The notes beneath the pieces are model-generated. The model did no database searches and was not told where the DNA came from. It saw nothing but the letters and a program-made list of their open reading frames with translations. The translations under genes and the position numbers were made by a program. Of a stretch of DNA of 62,656 nucleotides, positions 33,605 through 42,284 are shown piece after piece. The stretch comes from Nocardia asiatica NBRC 100129 (GTDB taxonomy: Bacteria > Actinomycetota > Actinomycetes > Mycobacteriales > Mycobacteriaceae). Positions within the stretch are counted from its first letter, which is position 1; every line of letters starts with the position of its first letter. Location of the stretch: contig NZ_BAFS01000271.1 of the NCBI RefSeq assembly GCF_000308415.1, positions 1 through 62,656 on the forward strand. The letters run 5' to 3'.

Positions 33605-36600
33605 TCAGTGCGCGTCGTTCAATTCCTGGAGCATGCTCATGATGCGGTCCGCGGAGTCGTTGCGCCGCAGGTGACCGAGGCGGCGGCGGGCTTCGGTGAC
33701 CGGTCGGGGGCCGAGCTTCGCGATCGCCGCGTCCAGGTGCCGCTGCCAGCACAGGGAGGGGAAATCCTGGCGGCAGCGCACATTCGGAGCGAGCACCAGC
33801 AAGTCCAGGCCCGTGGGGGCCGCGCGGTCGACGGCGATGAGGTACGAGCCGATCGCGCAGGCGACCGCGCCGATCTGCGGCAGGTCCCGATACTGGGACA
33901 TCATCGGCACGGTGAGTTCGGCCAGTTGCGCGGCCAGGGTCACGCTTCGGTCGGCGGCCCCGTGCAGTACCCGCGCGGAAACCGCCGCCGCGGCGAGCAT
34001 CAGCGCGCCGGGGCCGGGGCCGAGCGCGTTGTCCGGCCAGCCGAACAGTTCCAGCGCTCGCTCGTAGCGAGCGAACCCGCCCGCGGCGTCACCCGCCGCG
34101 AAGGCCACCTCGGCTGTGCTCTGCATCACGGTGGACAGCAGTCGATTCCGCCCGAGGGACGGGCTGTCCAGGTCCGGCGTGCCCAACGCGAGGTCGAGTT
34201 CCCGCCGGGCCTGCTCCAGCTCGCCGATGCCGGCCAGCGAGGCCACCAGCAGGCTGCGGATCTCCACGGTGTCCTCATGGGCGCCGAGCCGCTGGAGCAG
34301 GTCGAGCGAGCGGCGGTAATGAGTCACCGACTCGGCGTACCGGGCGGTCTGTCCACAGACCTGTCCGAGGTGCCTGGACACCATGGCCACGCTCCAGACG
34401 TTCTCGCTCCCGAGTACCTCCAGCGCCTCGAGCGCGTCGACGGTGGAGCCGCGCACGTCACCGAGGTTCTCCCGGATGTTGGCCCGCAGCGTCAGCGCCG
34501 TGGCCCTGGTCTCCGGGTCGCCCGAATGCGCCGCCGCGGCGAGCAGCCTGCTGAGACCGCGGCCGTCGGCTCTGGTGAGCAGAACCCGGCCGACGAAACG
34601 ACTGTTCTCGCTGAGATCGACACCGCTGCGGAACAATCGGCGCACGCGCAGGCGCAGCTCGGCAAGCTCCCTGACGCCGCCGTTGGAGTAGACCAGATGC
34701 AGGAACATCATCTGGTAGGTGACGAGCGCGAGGTCCGGGCTCGGGCCTTCCGGGCCGAAGTCCACCGCCTCCAGGTCGAAGACCCGCTTGGTCCACGCGA
34801 CCACTTCCGAGTGCGAGCCGCGAATCACCCATAGCGTGCCGACGACGGGGAAGACCGTGTATGCCGTCGCCGCGTCCCGCTGTTCGATGGCGCAGCGCAA
34901 CGCGGCGAGCAGATTGTCCAGCTCCGCCGCCACGGAGAGCGCGAGGTGCAGCTGATCGCCGGTCACATACCGGCTCGCCGCGTCGTCGGCGTAGTCCTTG
35001 GCCCACCGCCGCATCCGGGTGTCGACCGACTCCGCCTCGCCTGCCGTGGCGGTGAGCTGTTCGGCGCCGAATTCCCGGACGGTCTCCAACATGCGATAGC
35101 GAGTGCCGAGCGTTTCGTCGTCCAGCACGGTGAGCAGCGATTGGTTGATCAGGCCGTCGACGGCGGCGGCGACGTCGGTCACGTCGGCTCCGCCCGCGAC
35201 CGCCTCGGCGGCCGACAACGTGAAACCGGCCGGGAAGCGGCACAACCGGCGCAGCGTCGCTCGCTGTTCGGTGTCGAGCAGGTTCCAGCTCCAGTCGATC
35301 ACCGCGTGCAGCGTGCGATGCCGTTCGGGCGAACTGCGATCGCCGTGGCGCAGCAGCGCGAACCGATCGGTCAATCGCTCGTTGATCTCCTCGACGCTCA
35401 TCACCCGGACTCGGGCGGCGGCCAGCTCGATGGCCAGCGGCAGCCCATCGAGGGTGCGGCAGAGCTGAGCGACGATCTCCGGGTCCAGCCGGACCGTCGG
35501 GCGGACCGCCCTCGCGCGCGCGGCGAACAGCTCGGTGGCGGGTGAGCCTGCCGGATCGATGGTCAACGGCGGTAAGGGATACACGGCTTCGGCGGTGAGC
35601 GTCAGCGGCGAGCGGCTCGTGGTGAGCACGGTCAGGCGGGGCGCCGCGCCGATGAGGTCGGCGACCACCGAGGCGACGGCGTCGATCAGGTGCTCGCAGT
35701 TGTCCAGGATCAGCAGCATCGAGCGTGCCGACACCGCGTCGAGCAACCGTCCGCGCGGATCGACGGTCTGCCCGGAGCGCAACGCCGCCGTGTCGAAGGT
35801 GACCTCGCTGAGCCCGAGCACCGCGGCGATCGCCGCCTCGACATCGACCCTGCCGGCACCGCCTTCCGCGCGCACCGAGGCCAACTCGACCAGCGCCACC
35901 GGCCGGGTGCGCGCGACCAGCGCGCCGAGTTCGTTGACGACCCTGGTCTTACCCGCGCCGCCCGGTCCGAGCACGGTCACCACGCGAGCGTCGCGCAGCA
36001 GACCGGCCAGCGCGGCGATATCCTCCGCCCGGCCCAACAGCGCGTTGGGCGCGGCGCGCAGGCCGATCGCGGCGGCGCCGAGTCGCTGGAAATCGCCGTT
36101 CGCTGCCGCGACGCCGCCCGTGCCGGGTCGCGGCGCGGTGCGCGCGATCGGCTCTCCGCGCAGGATCGCCGTGTGCGCCGCGGAAAGCGCCGGTCCTGGG
36201 TCCGAGCCGAGCTGGTCGGCCAATCGGGAACGGAAGGCCGCGAAGGATTCCAGCGCCTCGTTGGGCCGTCCCGCCGCGGCGAGCAGACGCATCAGAGTCA
36301 GCTGCGCGGGCTCGTCCAACGGTTCGGCGGCTGCGCGCGACCGAGCCAGAGCCAACGCGCCGTCGATGTCGCCGTCGGCTTCGCGTGCGGCGAGTTCGAG
36401 TTCGTCGAGTTCGGCGCGACGCCGCCCGGCCGCGGCGCACAGTTCGTCGGCGAGCTCGCCCGGCGGCAGATCGGCGCCCGGCTCGCCGCGCCACAGCGCC
36501 CGCGCCCGCGCGATCTCCGCGAGGCAGCCGGGCGGGTCGGCCGCGGCGAGCAGTCCGCGCGCCCGCGTCACCCTTTCACCTACCCAGGACAAGTCGACCT

Positions 36601-36943
36601 GTTCGACGCCGAGAGTCAACCGATAGCCCGCCGGGCCGATCTCCAGCGCGCCCTCCGGCAGCGCCGCCCGTAACCGGGAGACCTGGGTGTGCAGCGCGTT
36701 CATCGGCGACCGCGGCGGCTGGTCGCCCCAGATCGACTCGATCAGGGCGCCCGCCCCGCGACTGCGGCCGGGGCGCAGCGCGAGGGCGGTGAGCAGGAGC
36801 CGCGAACGCGCCCCGGGCAGCGCCCTCAGCGCGCCCTCGCGACGCAGCGCCACCTCGCCCAGCAAGGCCACCACGACCGATTCGCCTGCGGGCGTCGTCA
36901 CTGCTCGACTGTGGCCGTGCGGGCCGCTGTGCTCCGGAAACAT
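33605..36943 (-). CDS. Large BTAD/AfsR-type regulator with STAND ATPase
   Basis: About 1112 residues. An N-terminal OmpR-like winged helix (ALRPGRSRGAGALIESIWGD, NALHTQVSRLRAAL) is followed by a bacterial transcriptional activation domain to about residue 240. An NB-ARC/STAND ATPase comes next, with Walker A LGPGGAGKTRVV near residue 325 and LILDNCEHLID, then a helical TPR-like C-terminal half. Such proteins are signal-responsive activators. ATG 36943 has TACGAT 9 bases before it; GTG 36901 is the alternative. Divergent from the SRPBCC gene. Confidence 0.88.
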   Translation of the reverse strand: MFPEHSGPHGHSRAVTTPAGESVVVALLGEVALRREGALRALPGARSRLLLTALALRPGRSRGAGALIESIWGDQPPRSPMNALHTQVSRLRAALPEGALEIGPAGYRLTLGVEQVDLSWVGERVTRARGLLAAADPPGCLAEIARARALWRGEPGADLPPGELADELCAAAGRRRAELDELELAAREADGDIDGALALARSRAAAEPLDEPAQLTLMRLLAAAGRPNEALESFAAFRSRLADQLGSDPGPALSAAHTAILRGEPIARTAPRPGTGGVAAANGDFQRLGAAAIGLRAAPNALLGRAEDIAALAGLLRDARVVTVLGPGGAGKTRVVNELGALVARTRPVALVELASVRAEGGAGRVDVEAAIAAVLGLSEVTFDTAALRSGQTVDPRGRLLDAVSARSMLLILDNCEHLIDAVASVVADLIGAAPRLTVLTTSRSPLTLTAEAVYPLPPLTIDPAGSPATELFAARARAVRPTVRLDPEIVAQLCRTLDGLPLAIELAAARVRVMSVEEINERLTDRFALLRHGDRSSPERHRTLHAVIDWSWNLLDTEQRATLRRLCRFPAGFTLSAAEAVAGGADVTDVAAAVDGLINQSLLTVLDDETLGTRYRMLETVREFGAEQLTATAGEAESVDTRMRRWAKDYADDAASRYVTGDQLHLALSVAAELDNLLAALRCAIEQRDAATAYTVFPVVGTLWVIRGSHSEVVAWTKRVFDLEAVDFGPEGPSPDLALVTYQMMFLHLVYSNGGVRELAELRLRVRRLFRSGVDLSENSRFVGRVLLTRADGRGLSRLLAAAAHSGDPETRATALTLRANIRENLGDVRGSTVDALEALEVLGSENVWSVAMVSRHLGQVCGQTARYAESVTHYRRSLDLLQRLGAHEDTVEIRSLLVASLAGIGELEQARRELDLALGTPDLDSPSLGRNRLLSTVMQSTAEVAFAAGDAAGGFARYERALELFGWPDNALGPGPGALMLAAAAVSARVLHGAADRSVTLAAQLAELTVPMMSQYRDLPQIGAVACAIGSYLIAVDRAAPTGLDLLVLAPNVRCRQDFPSLCWQRHLDAAIAKLGPRPVTEARRRLGHLRRNDSADRIMSMLQELNDAH

Positions 36944-37032
36944 CCCGCGGTCATCGTAGGCGAGCGGCCCCGGCGGGGCCGACACGATTTCTTTGCCGCG
37001 GTTACGAGCGGTCGGTCGCATAGTCTGACCTC

Positions 37033-37497
37033 ATGGCTGAGTTCGAGGTGGTCCGGTCGGCTGTGATCACGGCCGATCCCGCGCGCGTACACGGGCTGAT
37101 CAACGATTTCCGCGAGTGGGTCAAGTGGTCGCCGTGGGAGGATCTGGACCCGCATTTGCAGCGCAGCTATTCCGGCGCGGATTCCGGAGTAGGGGCGCGC
37201 TATGCCTGGAGCGGCAACCGTAAGGCCGGGGCGGGCAGCATGGAGATCATCGGCAGCGCCGACCGCGAGGTCGGCGTGCGCCTGGAGTTCCTGAAGCCCA
37301 TGAAGACGACCAACATGGTGACCTTCATCCTGGACCCGGTCGAGACCGGCACCGAAGTGACCTGGCGGATGACCGGACAGCAGACCGGCCTGATGGGACT
37401 CATCGGCAAGGTCATCCCGATGGACAAATTGGTCGGCAAGGACTTCGAGAAGGGGCTCGCGCGGCTGCAGGAGGCGGCGACCGGCGAAACGGCCTGA
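37033..37497 (+). CDS. SRPBCC-family protein
   Basis: 154-residue START-like fold (polyketide cyclase/AHSA1 type): VVRSAVITADPARVHGLINDFREWVKWSPWEDLDPH at the N-terminus is characteristic, with a C-terminal helix GKDFEKGLARLQEAATG. Binds a hydrophobic ligand by family; no known role. TAGTCT ends 6 bases before the ATG (leaderless). Confidence 0.9.
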   Translation: MAEFEVVRSAVITADPARVHGLINDFREWVKWSPWEDLDPHLQRSYSGADSGVGARYAWSGNRKAGAGSMEIIGSADREVGVRLEFLKPMKTTNMVTFILDPVETGTEVTWRMTGQQTGLMGLIGKVIPMDKLVGKDFEKGLARLQEAATGETA

Positions 37498-37593
37498 TCG
37501 TCGAGCGCGCACCGGGCGATGCCTTCGCCTGCGCCGCGGGCGTGCGCGGGCTGAGGACCGACTGCGTTCGAATGCGCCGATTATGCTGCGGAC

Positions 37594-38463
37594 ATGGCTA
37601 CTGCAGCGCAATGGATCGAAGGCGCGCGACCTCGGACCCTGCCGAACGCGATCGCCCCGGTGCTGGCCGGGACCGGCGCCGCCGCGTCGGTCGACGGTGC
37701 GGTGTGGTGGAAAGCGGTTATCGCGCTGCTCGTTTCGCTGGCGCTGATCATCGGCGTGAACTACGCCAACGACTATTCCGACGGTATTCGCGGCACCGAT
37801 GACGTCCGCGTCGGCCCGTTGCGCTTGGTCGGGCAGAAACTGGCCTCGCCCGCCGCGGTGAAGACCGCCGCGATCGTCAGTCTGGTCATCGCCGCCGTCT
37901 TCGGTCTGGTGCTGGTGTTCACCAGCGCGTGGTGGCTGCTGCTCGTCGGCGCGGCCTGCCTGGCCGGGGCGTGGTTCTACACCGGCGGGCGCAACCCTTA
38001 CGGCTACAGCGGGTTCGGTGAAGTGGCGGTGTTCGTCTTCTTCGGCCTGGTCGCCGTGCTCGGCACCCAGTTCGTGCAGGCGGGCCGGATCGACTGGGTG
38101 GGCGCGCTGCTCGCGGTCGCCGTCGGCGCGTTCTCCAGCGCGGTGCTCGTCGCGAACAACCTGCGCGACATCCCCACCGACACCGGCTCCGGGAAGGTCA
38201 CGCTCGCGGTGAAACTCGGGGACCCGCGCACTCGCACGCTGCACCTCGCGCTGCTCACGGTGCCGTTCCTCGCGACGCTGCTGCTCGTCGCCCGCACGCC
38301 GTGGGCGCTGGCCGGGCTGCTGGCGATCCCGCTCGCCGTGCGCGCCAACGCGCCGGTGCGCGGCGGCAAGGGCGGTCTGGACCTGATTCCCGCGCTGCGG
38401 GACTCCGGCCTGGCCCTGCTGGTCTGGTCGGCGGTCACCGCGCTGGCGGTCGGACTGGGTTAG
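37594..38463 (+). CDS. menA: 1,4-dihydroxy-2-naphthoate polyprenyltransferase
   Basis: Membrane enzyme attaching the polyprenyl chain to DHNA. 289 residues with about eight transmembrane segments and the UbiA-family Asp-rich motif NYANDYSDGIRGTDDVRVGP, second motif NNLRDIPTDTGSGK. TATGCT ends 6 bases before the ATG (leaderless). It uses the product of a GrcC1-type synthase. Confidence 0.95.
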   Translation: MATAAQWIEGARPRTLPNAIAPVLAGTGAAASVDGAVWWKAVIALLVSLALIIGVNYANDYSDGIRGTDDVRVGPLRLVGQKLASPAAVKTAAIVSLVIAAVFGLVLVFTSAWWLLLVGAACLAGAWFYTGGRNPYGYSGFGEVAVFVFFGLVAVLGTQFVQAGRIDWVGALLAVAVGAFSSAVLVANNLRDIPTDTGSGKVTLAVKLGDPRTRTLHLALLTVPFLATLLLVARTPWALAGLLAIPLAVRANAPVRGGKGGLDLIPALRDSGLALLVWSAVTALAVGLG

Positions 38464-38564
38464 CGCGCCGCGGAGCCGGCTGTCGGCGGCCGATCGGCGC
38501 GACCACCCGGCCTCGTCTTCCGCGCGGAGCGCGACCGGACGTCGCCGGTGCGCGGCGGCGCGGT

Positions 38565-38948
38565 CTAGTCCTTGTCCGGCACCAGGATGCCGAGCACCCA
38601 GTTCACGAGCGAGACGATGACACCGCCGATGACCGCGGCCCAGAAGCCCTCGACGCGCAGGCCGTAATCGGTGAACGCTTCGGTGATCTCGGCGGTCAGC
38701 CACAGCATGAGCGCGTTGATCAGCAGCAGGAACAGGCCGAGCGTCACGATCACCAGCGGTAGTGACAGCAACTGAACAATCGGCTTGACCAGCGCGTTCA
38801 CCACCGTGAATACCGCGGCCACCGCGAGGACGACGGCGATCTTGGCGCCGGTGCCGCCCTCGGGGGCGAGGATGTCGATCTTGTCGACCCAGAAGGCGGC
38901 CAGCCAGATGGCAACCGCGTTGATGACCAACCGAATCACAAGCTGCAT
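38565..38948 (-). CDS. Phage-holin-family (DUF360/Phage_holin_4) membrane protein
   Basis: 127 residues with four transmembrane helices (LVINAVAIWLAAFWVDKI; IAVVLAVAAVFTVVNALV; LVIVTLGLFLLLINALMLW; WAAVIGGVIVSLVNWVLGI). Despite the family name, these are housekeeping membrane proteins of unknown role; nothing phage-like surrounds it. TAGCAT ends 6 bases before the ATG. Confidence 0.88.
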   Translation of the reverse strand: MQLVIRLVINAVAIWLAAFWVDKIDILAPEGGTGAKIAVVLAVAAVFTVVNALVKPIVQLLSLPLVIVTLGLFLLLINALMLWLTAEITEAFTDYGLRVEGFWAAVIGGVIVSLVNWVLGILVPDKD

Positions 38949-39023
38949 GGGCCAATGCTAGGCCCAGGGTGCGGACACGCGCCGCCGGAAAATCCGAAAC
39001 GCCGACAGCGCATGCCCGCTCGC

Positions 39024-39605
39024 TCAGGCCGCGCGGTCGAGCAGGGTGTGCACCTTGGGGCGCAGCTGATCGATCGCCGCGGTTCCGCCGAGCAGGCGCT
39101 CGGTGGCCTCGTTGGGCGCGCGCAGGATGCCGAGCAGAACGTGCCCGGACGCGATGGTCTTGTCCTTGCGGGCGAGCGCCTCGCGCAGCGACAGCTCCAG
39201 CACCTTCTTCGCGTCCCGGGTGAACGGGATGTGCCGGTAGTCGCCGGCGCGACCCCAGCCGAACAGCCCGCGCCGCGGCTCGGGTGCGGCGCGCTCGAGC
39301 GCGTCCTCGCCGAAGTGCGGCTCCAGCGATTCCCGCACCGCGTCGAGATCGATGCCGATGGAGCGCAGCGCCGCCGCGTCCTCGGCGCCGAGCGCCGCGT
39401 CTTTGCCCTGCTCCGAGAGCGTGCGCAACACGCCGGCACGGGTGAGCCCCGCCTCGGCGAGCAGTGCCGTGAGCTCCGGCTCGCCCTGCGCGAGCAGCCC
39501 GAGCAGCACGTGTTCCACGTCGATGGTCGACGAGCGCAGTTCGCGCGCGTCCTCCTGGGCGACCACGATCGCCGTGCGCGCCGACTTGGTGAACCGTTCG
39601 AACAT
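39024..39605 (-). CDS. Clp N-terminal-domain protein (no ATPase)
   Basis: 193 residues made of two Clp-N repeats only: MFERFTKSARTAIVVAQEDARE ... DVEHVLLGLLAQGE, then IPFTRDAKKVLELSLREAL ... HVLLGILRAPNEAT. No AAA module follows, so it is not an unfoldase; it may act as an adaptor or substrate-recognition protein for ClpC. Its ATG overlaps the stop of the upstream HTH gene by one base (TGATG), so the two are coupled. Confidence 0.9.
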   Translation of the reverse strand: MFERFTKSARTAIVVAQEDARELRSSTIDVEHVLLGLLAQGEPELTALLAEAGLTRAGVLRTLSEQGKDAALGAEDAAALRSIGIDLDAVRESLEPHFGEDALERAAPEPRRGLFGWGRAGDYRHIPFTRDAKKVLELSLREALARKDKTIASGHVLLGILRAPNEATERLLGGTAAIDQLRPKVHTLLDRAA

Positions 39606-39826
39606 CAGCGGCTCCTGTCCTTCCGGTGGTATTTCTGGTGGACCGCCTGCTTGCTGACCTCGAGCGCTTCCGCGATCGCCTGCCAGGACCAGCCCTGGGC
39701 GCGGGCGTTGGCGACCTGGATCGCTTCGAGACGTTCGAGCAGCCTGCGCAGCGCGAGCACCGCGCGCAGCCCGACCTTGGGATCGGGGCTGCCCGCGGCG
39801 GCCGCCAGAGTGGTTGCTTCCGTCAT
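39605..39826 (-). CDS. Small helix-turn-helix protein coupled to Clp-N protein
   Basis: 73 residues. HTH: LEAIQVANARAQGWSWQAIAEALEVSKQAVHQKYHRK, of the homeodomain-like/sigma-70-region-4 type. First gene of a two-gene operon with the Clp-N protein. Two GTCAA-N6-TTGAC palindromes overlie its promoter, suggesting autoregulation by this protein, possibly modulated by its Clp-N partner (inference). Confidence 0.88.
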   Translation of the reverse strand: MTEATTLAAAAGSPDPKVGLRAVLALRRLLERLEAIQVANARAQGWSWQAIAEALEVSKQAVHQKYHRKDRSR

Positions 39827-39874
39827 GACGTCAATTTTGATTGACGCCCGCCCGGTATGTCAACAAAAATTGAC
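39827..39874 (-). promoter_or_regulatory. Leaderless promoter embedded in two 16-bp operators
   Basis: On the minus strand: -35 TTGACA (39863-39858), 18-base spacer, -10 CAAAAT (39839-39834), then 7 bases to the HTH ATG. Operator 1 GTCAATTTTTGTTGAC (39874-39859) covers the -35; operator 2 GTCAATCAAAATTGAC (39845-39830) covers the -10. Both are GTCAA-N6-TTGAC and are 29 bp apart, nearly three helical turns. Confidence 0.7.
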
Positions 39875-39939
39875 GAGCGAGGGCGCGACAGACCTCGATT
39901 CCTCTCGCGGCGAACAACGACCCGCGCCTGCGGGCCAGG

Positions 39940-41025
39940 TCAGGCGTCCCAGATGCCGGTCGCCAGAAACTTCTCCAGAATCGCGGTGGGCTCGGCGAGG
40001 TTCAGTCCTTGCGCGGCGACCCACTCGTCATCGAAATACGTTCCGGCGTACCGATCGCCGCCATCGCACAGCAGGGTGACCACACTGCCGCTGCGGCCCT
40101 CGGCAAGCATCTCGGCGACCAGGGCGAACACACCCCAAAGGTTCGTTCCGGTCGATCCGCCGACCCGCCGCCCGAGCCGCCCGCTGGCGAACCTCGCGGC
40201 GGCGATGGACGCCGCGTCGGGCACCTCGAACATGCGGTCCACCACCTGGCCGACGAACGACGGCTCCACCCGCGGACGGCCGATGCCCTCGATCCGGGAA
40301 GGCATTCCGGTCTGGTAGGCCGCGTCCCCCGTTTCGTATCCGCCGAAGAAGGCGGAGTTCTCCGGGTCGACCACGGCCAGCTTCGTCGCATGCCTGCGGT
40401 ACCGGATGTAACGGCCGATGGTGGCGCTGGTGCCGCCGGTGCCGGCCCCGACCACGATCCATTCCGGCACCGGGTAGGGCTCCAGCTCCATCTGCTGGAA
40501 GATCGACTCGGCGATGTTGTTGTTGCCGCGCCAGTCGGTGGCGCGCTCGGCGTGGGTGAACTGGTCCATGTAGTGGCCGCCGCATTCGGCCGCCAGCCGG
40601 GCCGCCTCGGTGTACATGTCCGGCGGACGCCGGACGAAATGGCAGCGACCGCCCTGCGCCTCGATCAGCGCGATCTTCTGCGGGGAGGTGCTCGCGGGCA
40701 TCACCGCGACGAAGTCGAGGCCGAGCAGCTTCGCGAAATAGGCTTCGCTGACCGCGGTGGAACCGGACGACGCCTCCACCACGGTCGTCCCCTCGGTGAC
40801 CCAGCCGTTGCAGATGGCGTAGAGGAACAGCGAGCGGGCCAGCCGGTGCTTGAGGCTGCCGGTGATGTGGGTGGACTCGTCCTTGAGATACAGCTGGACG
40901 TTCCACTCGACGGGCAGCGGGTAGCGCAGCAGGTGCGTATCGGCGCTGCGCTGGGCGTCGGCATCGATCAGCCGCACCGCGTTGTCCACCCAGTGGCGCG
41001 GGGCGGTGTGATCGCAGAACTTCAC
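39940..41025 (-). CDS. PLP-dependent cysteine synthase-family protein, Cds1-like
   Basis: 361-residue fold-type II PLP enzyme. PLP lysine in HITGSLKHRLARSL, substrate loop EASSGSTAVSEAY, phosphate loop VGAGTGGTSATIGRY. The overall form matches the M. tuberculosis L-cysteine desulfhydrase Cds1 (Rv3684) rather than CysK; assignment from memory of the family. Would release H2S, pyruvate and ammonia from cysteine. GTG start overlaps the DUF4229 stop as GTGA. Confidence 0.82.
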   Translation of the reverse strand: MKFCDHTAPRHWVDNAVRLIDADAQRSADTHLLRYPLPVEWNVQLYLKDESTHITGSLKHRLARSLFLYAICNGWVTEGTTVVEASSGSTAVSEAYFAKLLGLDFVAVMPASTSPQKIALIEAQGGRCHFVRRPPDMYTEAARLAAECGGHYMDQFTHAERATDWRGNNNIAESIFQQMELEPYPVPEWIVVGAGTGGTSATIGRYIRYRRHATKLAVVDPENSAFFGGYETGDAAYQTGMPSRIEGIGRPRVEPSFVGQVVDRMFEVPDAASIAAARFASGRLGRRVGGSTGTNLWGVFALVAEMLAEGRSGSVVTLLCDGGDRYAGTYFDDEWVAAQGLNLAEPTAILEKFLATGIWDA

Positions 41026-41384
41026 GAAGGCGTTCCCGAGCCGGGCGGGGTGGGCGGCTGGTCACCGCGCAGCCGCGCGCGCAACTCGGCCTTGTCGCGC
41101 CGCCTGCGTTCGTCGACCAGGGCGATGTCCTCGTTGACCTTGACCCGCAGTCGCTTGAACAGCACCAGCGACAGCGGCATCGCGATGATCAGAGCGAACA
41201 GGGCGGCGACCACCAACGGGATGTCCACCGCCACCAACTTGGCGGCCAGCACGATCACCGCGGCGAGCACTACCACGAGACCCAACCTGGCGATTGTGTA
41301 GAGGGCTAGATTGCGGGCCAGCCTGCGACCTGCGCCAGGGGTTTGCTGTCCGGAAGCACCTTTTGGTGGAGTTGCGTCACGCAC
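41022..41384 (-). CDS. DUF4229 membrane protein
   Basis: 120 residues. Basic N-terminus, two transmembrane segments (IARLGLVVVLAAVIVLAAKLV and PLVVAALFALIIAMPLSLVLF), then a charged tail RVKVNEDIALVDERRRRDKAELRARLRG typical of the family. I chose GTG 41384: TAGGCT ends 7 bases before it. Stop overlaps the Cds1-like start, so the pair is one operon. Confidence 0.85.
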   Translation of the reverse strand: MRDATPPKGASGQQTPGAGRRLARNLALYTIARLGLVVVLAAVIVLAAKLVAVDIPLVVAALFALIIAMPLSLVLFKRLRVKVNEDIALVDERRRRDKAELRARLRGDQPPTPPGSGTPS

Positions 41385-41478
41385 AACCATCAGCCTATGC
41401 GAAGCTGTTGCCCGCCCCCGGTGCACGCCCAATGCCGAGGGTGGGGCGCACATCCGTTTTGTCTATTACCTCCCCTTT

Positions 41479-41494
41479 ACCAACTGTAGGTGGT
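41479..41494. promoter_or_regulatory. Palindrome upstream of bldC
   Basis: ACCAACTGTAGGTGGT, a 16-bp dyad with seven of eight pairs intact, 75 bases before the bldC start. A candidate operator; BldC itself binds direct repeats in Streptomyces, so another regulator is likelier. Confidence 0.3.
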
Positions 41495-41568
41495 TCGAGT
41501 ACCTAGGGGTTTCAGTGCGACGATGGCGCCATCTGATGAGGGAACTGTCGAGAACGGAGAGGTTTGCT

Positions 41569-41778
41569 ATGACTGCGATCACCGTCGGCGGCCAGGACAC
41601 CCTGCTGACTCCGGGCCAGGTTGCTGCCCTGTTCCACGTCGACCCCAAGACCGTGACGCGCTGGGCTCATGCCGGGCGCCTCGGGTCGTTGCGCACACCG
41701 GGCGGACATCGCCGGTTCCGCGAATCGGAAGTACTCCAGCTGCTCAAGTCGCTGACCACCGAGGCGACCGCACGCTGA
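41569..41778 (+). CDS. bldC: BldC-family MerR-like regulator
   Basis: 69 residues, a bare winged HTH of the MerR superfamily: LLTPGQVAALFHVDPKTVTRWAHAGRLGSLRTPGGHRRFRESEV in overlapping pieces matches BldC of Streptomyces, a developmental regulator that binds direct repeats cooperatively. I chose ATG 41569 (MTAITVGGQDT) with GAGAGG 6 bases upstream; an ATG 12 codons earlier is open too. Confidence 0.93.
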   Translation: MTAITVGGQDTLLTPGQVAALFHVDPKTVTRWAHAGRLGSLRTPGGHRRFRESEVLQLLKSLTTEATAR

Positions 41779-41901
41779 GCTGATCGCAGGGCGCGCGGGC
41801 TCGTCGTGCTCGGGTCCGCGCTCGCCCGCAGACCATTTTTCGCGTCTGCGGTGTGCTGGAGTCACGTCCGCGACTACCCTCGTTACCAGGAGGTGAGCGA
41901 C

Positions 41902-42108
41902 GTGACGTACCTATTGGCACTCATCGCTGTGGTGGCAATAGCGGTGTTGTGCTGGAAGGCGTTCGGCCCCGAACGGACTGGACCCACTGCCCCGCAGACG
42001 CGTTCACCACAGCGCAAGCGCGTCATCGGACCCGACGACGACCCGGAGTTCCTCTGGCGACTATCTCGCCAGCACCGCGACGGCGAGTCCGGTTCCGCCG
42101 AGCGCTGA
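41902..42108 (+). CDS. Small membrane-anchored protein
   Basis: 68 residues: one N-terminal transmembrane helix (YLLALIAVVAIAVLCWKAF), then a basic and acidic cytoplasmic tail (RKRVIGPDDDPEFLWRLSRQ). GTG start with AGGAGG 8 bases upstream and TACCCT as a likely -10 at 41875. Unknown function. Confidence 0.8.
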   Translation: MTYLLALIAVVAIAVLCWKAFGPERTGPTAPQTRSPQRKRVIGPDDDPEFLWRLSRQHRDGESGSAER

Positions 42109-42225
42109 TCGTTCGGCACCACCCGCGCGATAGCACGCGTCCGGCGTCATCCGGCGATCGCGCGTTCTCCGCCCAGCGGATCAGCCGTGGCGCCCTTCCG
42201 GCGGCACGGCTCATTCGACAACCCG

Positions 42226-42271
42226 GTACGTGTGGGGCAGGCGCGCTGCGGTGCGCCTGCCCCACACGTAC
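42226..42271. terminator. Strong bidirectional terminator
   Basis: Perfect 19-bp stem (starts GTACGTGTGGGGCAGGCGC) with an 8-base loop, between the convergent small membrane-protein gene and the secreted glycine-zipper gene. Confidence 0.85.
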
Positions 42272-42284
42272 GGCGGGCTACCGA

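Noticed and set aside
33605..34834. Plus-strand frames antisense to the SARP regulator
   Set aside because: Antisense to a gene with clear domains; typical shadows in GC-rich DNA.
38565..38948. Prophage signal from the holin-family gene
   Set aside because: Family name only; neighbours are housekeeping and no phage gene is present.
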